From DATDCV01 sp036524155 (GTDB lineage: Bacteria; Verrucomicrobiota; Verrucomicrobiia; Limisphaerales; UBA8199), in the NCBI GenBank assembly GCA_036524155.1, contig DATDCV010000310.1:1-9327 (forward strand): 9,327 nt of DNA. Direction: 5' to 3'. The notes below the pieces were generated by a model. The model saw nothing but the letters and a program-made list of their open reading frames with translations, searched no databases and was not told where the DNA came from. The translations under genes and the position numbers were made by a program. Shown piece after piece: positions 1 to 8,900 of this stretch; the stretch's first letter is position 1; the number at the start of each line of letters is the position of its first letter.

Positions 1-2834
1 GTATCCTCAGCACCCCGCCCGCGTCCAGTTTCGCTCCCGCCGCCGCTGACGAAAAGATACTCGTTCAACAAATAGGGACTGCTGGCATCAAGCAACTCCC
101 GCCCCAGATCCTTGTCGAAGAGGCTCCGGATCGCGGCACGCTCCGGATCAAGCGCCAGTCGGTAGAATTTATTCTCCACGATTTGACCACGCTCCGGCTC
201 CGCAGCCGCCGATTTTTGAGTTCGGCCGCGGCCCAGCGAATAGACCCGGTAGCCGAGGCTCGGTACGTTTTCGGCCCAAAATCGGACCGTCTGGTAACCG
301 TCTTTTTCGGCGAGGACCTCCAAGTCCACGGCTTGGTGGGTCGCCAGGTTGGTGAGGGTGGTGCCGGCATCGATCTGGAACTGAACCAGGCCGCTGCGGG
401 GCCAGCTCAGTGGATTATAGACGACGAGGTTCTTGCCTTCGGTTTCGATCAGATCGACCAATTGACTCAGGCCATGGCGCATGAGCTTGTCAATTGCGGC
501 CTGGGCCTGCACGGTTTGGTTCTCTTTTTCCCTGAGCTGGCCGATGGTTTCATCGTGCTCCGGTTGGCCGCCCGTGCGGTGCGAACCGTAGCTGTGCTCC
601 GAATAGAGCAGAATGTTGCGCCACAAGTCGCGCCCGAGGTCGCGCGGAAAACGAAGCACAGGGTTAAGGGCGGTGGTGAGGGAGGCCAGGGACTCTGCGG
701 CGACTGCTCGTGTCTGGTTGGAGCGATCGCGGGCAGTTGCGGCCGCGAACATGCCGAAGCAGTCGCCCCAGTAGGCCCCAGCCTCTCCTCTCACCACCGG
801 CAAACGGGCGGACCAATTTCTTTCGATGTACCGAAAGAATTCCGAAAAGCGGCAGGTAACGATCCGGGGGTAGGCATACTGCGCATTCCAGCGTTCGATG
901 AACCCCGCGTCCGCGTAGTCCATCGGAAGATTCTCAACCTCCGTCCCATAGAGCAGGACGGCGTCGGGCGCGTAACCGGCCTGCTGGAAACTCTTCAGAA
1001 ATCGCGGAAGGCCGCTTTTGGCAGAGTCCATTACCGGTGGAAGGCCCGCCACCGCCTTGAGTTGATGGTAATGTGACGAGAACCAAGCCAGCACGCGCTG
1101 GCCGTCTGGGCCTTCCCACCAGAAGGGCGAGCGCACATTCCAGTGCCCATGGGCAATTAGGGGTCCGCGGTCCTGGTTACCGCCGTCGGCGAAGTAACGA
1201 ATGCCGGCGGAGGCTAGCACGGAGGGCACAGACCAGGAGTTGCCGGGGATGTCGGTGATGAGAGCAAAGTCGAAAGGGATTCCGCAGCGCCGCTCGAGTT
1301 CTTTGCTGAGATAGAGGTTGCGGATGAAAGCTTCCAGCGACGGATAGTCGGTGACAAAGCTTGAGTAAAGGGCGTTGAGACCAATTCTGCCGGCGCGGGC
1401 CTGTTTGGCGAGTTGAGCGATCTGGGCTGGCGAGCGTGTGTTGAGCCACTCTTCCGCGATCCAGCTTCCGTCGAGGTTGAAACGATAGCCGGGATGAGCC
1501 GGGAAAGTCCGGAGCAGTTCGTCGACCGCGCGGGCGTGGACCTCCGCGACCTTCGGCCGATAATCAGTGTAACCGATGTCCAGGTGCTCGCTGGGAGCAT
1601 AGAACACCTTCCACTTTCTCGCGGGCGTGAAATCGGCGCGGCACGTTTCCGGGACGTCGGCCGCCAGCGGTTGCCTCGAATTATACACCTCGATCCGGGC
1701 CAGACCTGCGGGGAGATCGCCCGGAGCCAGCAATGACCAGCGTCCCTCGCCGAACTCAGCCGGTTTGGGCGTCTCCAACTCGGTCGCGAATTGGCCCACC
1801 GTGACTCGCGCTCGGCCACCGGTCCAAGAGCCAGGGAAACGCAATGTCAGGAGGCATTCTTCCTTGAAACCCCGGCCCGACTTCGGAAACAGAGCGGTGG
1901 GCGTGAGAACGGCTTCGAGCTTCGGATCGAACGTGGCGTCGGGGTCCTGGCTCAGCGCCAGGGCGTCATAGTAATAGCCTGAATCGCCGGTGCCGCCGAC
2001 GGTATGATTATCTATCACCGTTTGGGGGTCATCCACTGCGGCTAACGAGAGCCGGTTCTCGCCTGGCCGGAACAAAGCGGCCGGCAACCCGATCTTCCGG
2101 CGCTGCACTGAGCGGATGGGATTGAATTGATCGTTGCCATCGCCGATCTCGAACATCGGGTCGGGATCGAAATAATAACGCCCACGATGCCCGTTAACGT
2201 CCAACTCCACGGCCGGCACACGGGGCTGCCGGAACAACAAACTTGCGTCCAGGAAAAACGTTCCTGTCGCCGAGGATGCCGGCAACTCGAACACGACGGT
2301 AAAGTTATAGCGGCGCCCGCCGAACGCGCCGTTGCCTGAGCCGGGATGAAACTTCGGCCATCGCTTCGTTTCGTTGCCGTCGCCGATCCGCACCACCACC
2401 GGCTTGTTCGTGGCTGCGTCTGTCGAGCCCCCGAACTCGTGTTGGGAGCGATCGGGTTCACCCAACTTCCAGATCAGATGTTCAACCCCCGGCGCCGTGT
2501 GTGCAGGCCAGATCAACAGAGAAAGAAAAGCTGCGGGCAGCAGCCGTGACCGACGAGGATGGAAGAGGGAGGCTGGGGAACAGAGGAGTTTCCGAAAAGC
2601 GGTTCGCGCTTTGCGGGCATGAACACCGGCGTGGGTTTGATTATTCCCAATGGGTTGGACAGTAGAGGCCCCCTCTCCGCAGCCCTCCCCTCCTGAGCAG
2701 GAGAGGGCGTAGAACCCGGCGCAAACCGGGGTCGCGTTGCACCCAGAACGGGCTCCGCTCCGGGCGCCTTTATTCCGCTTGCCCCGGGATCCACGGGGCG
2801 CCGGGCAGCGTGGTTGTGCCTTAATTGTTTTCAT
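1..2834 (-). CDS. GH38-family glycoside hydrolase (alpha-mannosidase-like) with N-terminal PL4-domain-III-like module; 3' end beyond window
   Basis: The frame is open from the ATG at 2834 to the left edge, giving 944 codons and no stop. Residues ~119-298 resemble the carbohydrate-binding-like domain III of PL4 rhamnogalacturonan lyases: 'IWKLGEPDRSQHEF' at the start, 'GENRLSL' near the middle, 'YYYDALALS' at the end. A beta-rich linker (~303-400) follows, then a GH38 catalytic core from ~405. Expected GH38 features are 'EHLDIGYT' (H417, D419, probable zinc ligands), 'SSFVTDYPS' (D496, candidate nucleophile), 'ITDIPGNSW', 'RGEAGAYWGD', 'LYSEHSYGSH' (E746/H747) and 'VVYNPLSWPRSG'. The C-terminal beta region starts 'ENKFYRLALDPE' and ends at 'YLLNEYLFVSGGG'. 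Family members hydrolyse alpha-mannosides with retention and a bound metal; the substrate here is unknown. A signal-like segment (LLPAAFLSLLIWPAHTA, ~98-114) suggests export. The start is doubtful: ATG 2834 has AGGA 6 nt upstream, but residues ~6-95 look non-coding. The next usual start, TTG at 2516, would cut into the signal segment. Confidence 0.85.
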   Translation of the reverse strand, partial: MKTIKAQPRCPAPRGSRGKRNKGARSGARSGCNATPVCAGFYALSCSGGEGCGEGASTVQPIGNNQTHAGVHARKARTAFRKLLCSPASLFHPRRSRLLPAAFLSLLIWPAHTAPGVEHLIWKLGEPDRSQHEFGGSTDAATNKPVVVRIGDGNETKRWPKFHPGSGNGAFGGRRYNFTVVFELPASSATGTFFLDASLLFRQPRVPAVELDVNGHRGRYYFDPDPMFEIGDGNDQFNPIRSVQRRKIGLPAALFRPGENRLSLAAVDDPQTVIDNHTVGGTGDSGYYYDALALSQDPDATFDPKLEAVLTPTALFPKSGRGFKEECLLTLRFPGSWTGGRARVTVGQFATELETPKPAEFGEGRWSLLAPGDLPAGLARIEVYNSRQPLAADVPETCRADFTPARKWKVFYAPSEHLDIGYTDYRPKVAEVHARAVDELLRTFPAHPGYRFNLDGSWIAEEWLNTRSPAQIAQLAKQARAGRIGLNALYSSFVTDYPSLEAFIRNLYLSKELERRCGIPFDFALITDIPGNSWSVPSVLASAGIRYFADGGNQDRGPLIAHGHWNVRSPFWWEGPDGQRVLAWFSSHYHQLKAVAGLPPVMDSAKSGLPRFLKSFQQAGYAPDAVLLYGTEVENLPMDYADAGFIERWNAQYAYPRIVTCRFSEFFRYIERNWSARLPVVRGEAGAYWGDCFGMFAAATARDRSNQTRAVAAESLASLTTALNPVLRFPRDLGRDLWRNILLYSEHSYGSHRTGGQPEHDETIGQLREKENQTVQAQAAIDKLMRHGLSQLVDLIETEGKNLVVYNPLSWPRSGLVQFQIDAGTTLTNLATHQAVDLEVLAEKDGYQTVRFWAENVPSLGYRVYSLGRGRTQKSAAAEPERGQIVENKFYRLALDPERAAIRSLFDKDLGRELLDASSPYLLNEYLFVSGGGSETGRGRGAED
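2640..2810. repeat. Hairpin-rich, intergenic-like segment, possibly a dispersed repeat, within the 5' part of the GH38 frame
   Basis: Three inverted repeats are packed into this stretch: CCCTCTCC 2671-2678 with GGAGAGGG 2700-2707; CCCGG 2715-2719 with CCGGG 2726-2730; and GCCCCG 2781-2786 with CGGGGC 2794-2799. CTCCTG/CAGGAG (2690-2703) is also a tight palindrome. The GH38 frame through it reads as Gly/Arg/Ser/Cys-rich sequence such as 'GARSGARSGCNA' and 'SGGEGCGEGAS'. This is unlike the rest of either protein and typical of translated intergenic repeats in such genomes. That it is repeated elsewhere is an inference, since only one copy is in the window. Confidence 0.4.
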
Positions 2835-2840
2835 CCGGTT

Positions 2841-2844
2841 TCCT
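2841..2844 (-). promoter_or_regulatory. Shine-Dalgarno-like AGGA before ATG 2834
   Basis: On the minus strand GGAGCAGGA is followed by AACCGG and then ATG AAA ACA ATT AAG. AGGA at 2844-2841 sits 6 nt from the ATG, a normal spacing. It is the main reason for choosing 2834 as the GH38 start. No comparable site precedes the other in-frame candidates: ATG 2903, or TTG 2516 further down. If the sequence after the ATG is a later insertion, this would be the original translation start, now separated from its signal peptide. Confidence 0.5.
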
Positions 2845-2851
2845 GCTCCGA

Positions 2852-2890
2852 AGGCGCCGGCAACGAACCTCGTTGGTTCGTGCCGGGCCT
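2852..2890. terminator. Strong intergenic hairpin, possible terminator or mRNA stability element
   Basis: Bases 2852-2869 pair with 2875-2890 around a 5-nt loop (2870-2874). By hand this gives 16 base pairs with two single-base bulges (2856 and 2862); the inner arms are CGAACC and GGTTCG. It lies about 100 nt past the stop of the giant gene and ends 7 nt before the Shine-Dalgarno of the GH38 gene. No T-tract follows on either strand, so it is not a classical intrinsic terminator. It could instead stabilise the upstream mRNA or affect ribosome access to the GH38 start. Confidence 0.4.
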
Positions 2891-2905
2891 GGGCTTGGAT
2901 CATTC

Positions 2906-2948
2906 TGGTCTCGCGCGGCTATAATGAACGGGACCGTGGCCGAGACCA
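2906..2948. repeat. 8-bp inverted repeat in the intergenic region
   Basis: TGGTCTCG at 2906-2913 is the exact reverse complement of CGAGACCA at 2941-2948, separated by 27 nt. The spacer contains a perfect TATAAT on the plus strand (2920-2925), but no good -35 element is placed for it and no plus-strand gene follows. The repeat could be an operator or part of a terminator stem. Arms this short can also occur by chance. Confidence 0.3.
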
Positions 2949-2985
2949 AGCAGCAAACGGTGCAAGTGTTAAAACCGTTCCCATG

Positions 2986-5900
2986 TTATGGGACCGTTAT
3001 CCGATAGAAGAGCCTCGGCACGCTGGGGCTGACGATGTTGGTGAACGGGCTGGTAGCGCCCACTACGTTCGTCCATTCGCCAGTCACCTCCGGCGCCGCC
3101 TGCAAGGTACCCCCCCCGGTCCAGTCCAGCACCAGTTGGCCGCTGGCGAACGACAGCGCGGAGAAGGCAGGTTGAGAGGACACGGTCACAGTCGCCGCGG
3201 CGCTGGTCACGGAATTGATCAGGTTATTGACCACGACGTAGTACTGTTTGCCGCTATCGGCGAGAGCGAGGGGCGGCGTGGTGTAGCTCGGCCCGATGGC
3301 GCCGGCGATCGCATTGGTTGAGACTCCAGGGACCAGGAGCCACCATTGGTAGGCTGGCGCGGACCCGGAAACCGTCACGCCGAAAGTCGCGCTTTGGCCG
3401 ATGCCCGCCTGCGCATTTTGCGGCGGTGTAACAATGGCCACGGGCGTCTGCACAATCAAAGTTGCGACGGCGCTTGTTACGGACAGGCCGGAGTTGATGC
3501 CGGTCACAGTCACGCGGTAACCGGATGCATCATCAGCCAACCCGGTGCTGAGGATGGTGTAATCGCGGTTGGTAGCGGCGGGGATGTCGGTGGCGGTGGC
3601 GCCGACGATCTTCGTCCACTGATAGGTGTAGGGTCCCGGGCCGACGGCCGTGACCATGAAGACAGCCGGGCTGCCTTCCGCGACCGTTTGGTTGGCAGGT
3701 TGCGTCCAGATCGAGGGCGCTTCGCTTGCCGCCGCCGCCCATTGAATGGCGTTGGTGAATAATTGCTTGCCAGTCGTGCTCAGGGCGTTCGGAGTATTAT
3801 CATCCAGGAAGATCACCACGCGCCGATGCGGCGCCGCACTCGGACCGCTGTTTGCGCCCGTCAGGGTAGCGCCCTGTTCGCACGCGAAGAACACGGTGCG
3901 GGTGGCATCGCTCGATTGTGAGGCCACGTCGAAGACTCCTGCCGCAAGTGAAGCTTTGGTAGCGTACGTGTAGGTCGCTGACGTGCTGACCGTCACGTTG
4001 CCGCTCAGTCCCATCGTCAGCGGGGAGGTGGCATTGGTAATATTAATCGAGGTTTGTCCGGTAGCGGTGCCGCCGCCGGCGCTCGTCAGGTTCAGCTTCT
4101 GGGGTGCCGCATTTTCCCAAGTGATCAAGGGCACAGGCACGGCCGCGAAACGGCTCAACGGGGTCCCCACATCCCCGGAATTGCCCGTAGACGACCATAC
4201 GACCACGGACTTGCCTTCCGCGTCTTCGGGCTGGGCTGTCAGGTTATGGGCCACGGTGACGTTGTATCCCAATCCCAGCAGTATGTTGAAGGCCAGCGTG
4301 TCGGAGGCCTGCTGCGGCGCGTTGGGTGAACCGGGCGGTACATTGTTCTCATTCCCGACCAACATCAGAGCCTGCTTGGTCGTCGGCGCCGTGTAATCAC
4401 CGTAATTGCTCAGGCGCGCGATCGTGTAGGAACCGGCCATGGCGTTGGTGTGATGCGCGGTTGCGCACAGGCCCACGTAGTAGCTCTTTGGCCAACTCGA
4501 CGCCAGCGTCGCGCGCGCCGCCAGGGCCCAGTTGAGCGCATCACCGCTCGTATAGGCATAGAGGTTGTTGCCCACCAGTTTCAAGCGCAGGTAAATGCCC
4601 GGTATCTGCGTCGCCGAGTTGCCCGAGCCCAGACTGGCCGGATTCGGGTTGTTCGGCCAGTTGGCTGAGGTGCCATCCTGCGCCGCGCGGTAGTTGACCT
4701 CGACCTTGTTCTGGCCGTTGCCACTGCCGTCCGCCGCGGGTGTCGATGGCGGATCGGCCACGATGCTATAACGGCGGCTGCCCGGGGTGAGGTTCTCGCG
4801 CAGCATCAGGCCCGCCCTCGAAAGCGCGTTTGCGACGGTCAAACCATCGACGCGAACTTTGAGGTCGAAATCGCCCGTCCGTTGCTCATACACGAACTGC
4901 TGGCCGTCTTGTCTGTTCCCGATGTCCAGGCCGCTGGCTTGCACTTCGAAAACCCCGTCGCTCGCCATCACCGTCGAGCCTGGGTAGTTCACATCGAACG
5001 TGAGATTAGTCAACGCCGGCTGACTGTTGAGGGCCAGAACATAGGACCCCAGCGCGTTGGTGCCAACGCCGATATCGATCGCGCTCAACTGCGCGAAGAG
5101 CGCATTGCCGGTGGCGATTGTGCCCGCCGCAAGCGGATTGCCGGCCAGGTCTCTTACGTTGTCAATGGTCACCGAGAAAGTCGATCCGGCCAGAGCGCCC
5201 GAGAGATACAGCAACACCGTTTGGCCGTCCGGACGCAGCACAACTCTCGTTACCGTCAGCCCCCCGCTCACCGCGGTATAATTTGCGGCGGTCGTGACGG
5301 AAGCCGGATCCATCAGCCAGTCGTAGCGGATGCCGATCGTATTCCCGCCGAAGCTGCTGGCCGAGACGACCGTTGGCGCGCTCGTGTCCGGGTAAACGGT
5401 CAACACCGCGCTGTTGGTGATCGTCATGAAGGGCAACCCCGACACGCTCATTACCACCGCAAAGGTCGCGCCGTTATCCCCGGGATACTCTGCGATCGGC
5501 GTCGTATAGCTATTTCGGGTCGCACCCGTGATATTCACGTTGTTTTTCATCCACTGATACGTCACCGGCACCGCCGAGGGCGCGCCGCCGGCCGACACGG
5601 CGGCGGTGGCCGCCACGTTAAAGGTCGCTGTGCGCGACTGCTCCACGGAAATGTTCGTCGGACCGGTGGCATTGATAACCGATAGGTCCGGGTTCACATA
5701 CGTCGCGATGTTAGCACCTTTGAGGTTATAGGTGTTGGTGGGGGCGCCGCCGCGGCCGTTGGTCGGGTACGCGCCGCCCGGCGTGTTGGTAATGCTGACG
5801 CCGCCGAGCGTTGTTGCGCCGTCGGTGCCGCAGGTGAACTCGATGAAACTCGTTCCATTGGCCTGTTGGTCGAGTGCTACCAGTGCGTAGGGCTGGCCGG

Positions 5901-8900
5901 CAGTCATGCTGATCGGCGAGGTGTCGGGAGAATTTCCGTTGACGAAGAACGTCGCCACGTTGGTCTGGCTGCCTGCCCAGCTCGAGTTCACAAAACTTAC
6001 GTTAACGGCCGCTTTGTGCAGTTCGGTCGCCGGCACGGGCGGCGTGCTGCTGGAACTCACCCAAATGGCGGTGCCGTCATTGCCCCGTACGTACCAACTG
6101 TAGTTGGCCGTCGTCGGCGGTATGAAAAATCCGCTGATTCGGGCGCTGAAATCGAAGGTGTTAGCGCTTGGATTGGAAATATCACCGTTCGGATAGCCGG
6201 AGTAGGTGATCAACTGGCTCGTAGTCGGAGAGTAGGGGTAATCTGGATTATCGAACAGATGCTCCACACCCCAGGCGAAGGGTCCCGCGCCACCGGGATA
6301 ACTCGGACCATTCCAGCGCTCATATTTCAAGTAGCCGTAAGCCAGCACCCAGCCCGTCACGATGCGGCACTTGCCGTCGGGGACCGTCGTATTGTTGATA
6401 TTGTTCCCGGCCGAGTCGAGGACGTTGGCGGCGCACAGATTGTAGCGGACACCCGCAGAAAGCGGCGTATCCACGGACAGCACCACACTGCTATACGTAA
6501 AGTCAGGATTCGGCACCGGGACGGCCGAGAAGATGGTGAGGGCTGTCCCGCCGCCCGACGGGATGATCGTGAAGTGCGACGGATCCGCCATCGAACTGTA
6601 GTCCATTGGCCCGTCAAAAGTGATCGTCACGCGGGAGAATGTGTCGTCGGCCGCGGCCACAACCATATACGGCGGAGTCGTGTCGAGATTGACGTGCAGG
6701 GTCGCGACCGCGCTCGTGATGCTGTGGCCTGTCGTGGGATCACCCACAAAACAGATCACGCGGTATTTCGCTCCATTGTCATTGGCAACCGTCAGCAGCG
6801 GAGTCCTTAAGGTGTTGGTGTTGCCGTTGACAAGAATATCTGAAAAGAGCGTGGGGGCGCTGGGCTCGGCCCGCTGCCATTGAAACGCCAGTTCGCCTGC
6901 CGGGGCAGTGCTGCCAAGCGTCGCGCCGATCGTGAAGACCTGGCTGGCGTTTTCCGAGTTCGTATAATCCGATCTCAAATTGTTGGTAATGGAAACCACG
7001 GCATTGGGGAAGGCCACGGGTCCCCAATTCGAGAAATCGGCCTCGCACACGCGGCCGTCGTTGTTGGCGGCGGTCGCCACCAGGCCGATATACTCCAGCG
7101 GCGGAAAATCGTTGGTGCTCGGCGCAGTCTGACCAATCAGTGTCCAATTGGCGCCGTCCGAGGAGGCGAACCCGGCAAAAGTGTCCCCCAGCCGCCGGAT
7201 GCGAATCCAACTGCCGCCGCTGCTCCAGTAGGCGCCTAGATTGCCATTCGCCGGCGCCCCCGACGCAGCCCAACTCGTGCCTCCGCCTCCGTATGTCGCC
7301 CGCATGCCTGTTTCATAGGTGTTGCGTCCCGGAGCAGCCGGAAAGACGGTTTCCGCGATGGTGGGACTCGACAGGTCAGTGGGCATCGGCCGCACCATCA
7401 GCCCGGCTTTGGCGCCATTGGCGGTCAGAGTTTCCCAGGTTAGCTTCGCCGCCACGTCAAAATTACCTGTCCGCTGGCGATAAGCGTAGTTGCCATAATC
7501 GGCAACGCCTGTGGTGCTGATGGGCACAATGTCCGAACCGCCCGCCAGCAACTGAACCTGGTTGCTGCCGCCCGAAAAGGCTTCGCCTGCCGTCAGTGGG
7601 TTGACTCCCGATGTGCCCAGGTCTGTATCGCTCAGCCCCAGCACATCGCCAGTCAGATTCGTCTGCACCACCGGAACCCCCGTCCGGCTCAACACCCCGG
7701 GCTGCACGGTTACCGTATAGCCGCTCGCCACCTGCGACGCGAGGGTCAACCGCACGGTCTTCTGCCAGGCGGGATAGTTCGCCAGCGGGTCCCCGTAGTT
7801 GGCAAACGCCGTCCGCACGTTCGCCGCCGTCGGCGCAACGCCGTTGACCAGGTAATTGTTCGGATTGCCAGCCGTCGCCGGATCCACAAACGACGTAAAC
7901 TGCACGCCAATACTCCGCCCATCCACGCTCCCCACTGACGCTACTTGCACACCGGCCGTATCCTGGATCAGCGTCAGGATCGCTTCCGAACTAATCGCGT
8001 AACTGAAGGTGTTGCTGATGGCCACCGAGTAGTGAGCCCCATTCATCGTCGAATACAACGTCAGCGGCGTCCGGTATGAGGCCGACACTGCGCCCGGAAT
8101 GGCTACGCTGTTGGAAAACCACTGGAAACTCACCGGCGGCGCGCCCGTCACACCGACATTGAACGTCACATACACGTTCTCGTTCGTCGTCACATCCGCC
8201 GGCTGAACCACAACGCCCACTGGCCCAACCGTTTGACCTCCCGCGCTCACGTGCATGCCGTTAACGTTCATGTCCACGTCATCCAACCAGCAGCTTTCAT
8301 GGGCCCCTCCTCCATCGGTCGTCGTGAACGCCACGTAGTTGCCGCCCATCGGCTGGGGCGTGAACCCGGGGATCGCGTAGTTCGAATAACAGACCACATT
8401 CCCCAGCACCGCGTTGCTGTACGCCAGGTTCAGTACGCCGTTGGAAATACTCAGGTTGACATCCACCGCTTCCTCAAAGGTGTCGGGTGTGGCGGGGCCG
8501 TTGGTCGCGAAGTAACTGATGTTTGTGCTCGTCGCAATCGGGGCGTTGTTCCCCGCCCCTGCCGTGCCACCGTAGTAGATATTGACGCCCGGCGTATTGG
8601 GCGCCGAGTTGTAAGTCCGGAACGTCACGTCCAGCCCATATCCAAACGAAGACGCTCCACCAGAGTATTGCTCCAGCAACCCTGGGCCCCAGTGGAATAC
8701 CATCCCATTGCCGCCCGAATTCGGCACACCCAATCCGCCAAGGTTGCCGCCGGTGCCGTTCCCCAGAAGTAGCTTAAACGCGAGTTGCAGGTTCGTCACC
8801 GTCACGCCCCCGGAGTAATCAGTCATCAGGCGCCACTGGCCGAAGGTCTCCCCGCTTGCCGGGTTGCCCAGGACCAGACAGCCGCTATTGCCAAAGCCCC

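Noticed and set aside
183..1076. 297-codon plus-strand open frame
   Set aside because: It is antisense to the GH38 C-terminal half, has no recognisable domain, and the opposite frame encodes conserved GH38 motifs. It is an antisense shadow in GC-rich coding DNA.
1214..1819. 201-codon minus-strand open frame
   Set aside because: It is in a different frame from the GH38 core that covers the same bases, has Ser/Arg-rich unstructured content and no motif.
2618..2620. ATG on the minus strand just before the signal-like segment of the GH38 protein
   Set aside because: It is in a different frame: the reading ends after 35 codons without entering the GH38 frame, and no Shine-Dalgarno precedes it. 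It would matter only if a sequencing indel is shown.
2920..2925. Perfect TATAAT on the plus strand
   Set aside because: The best upstream hexamer (TTGGAT 2895-2900) is a weak -35 at 19 nt spacing, and transcription would run antisense into the giant gene with no plus-strand gene to serve.
2979..2993. TCCCA/TGGGA inverted repeat over the stop codon of the giant gene, followed on the minus strand by TTTT
   Set aside because: The stem is only 5 bp, overlaps the stop codon, and the T-run is short and displaced. It is too weak to call an intrinsic terminator.
5866..6810. 314-codon plus-strand open frame (and a similar 267-codon one at 4882-5685)
   Set aside because: Both are antisense to the giant protein. 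Their products are rich in Arg, His and Gly with no domain pattern, while the opposite frame shows PA14, Big_5 and ConA-like domains.
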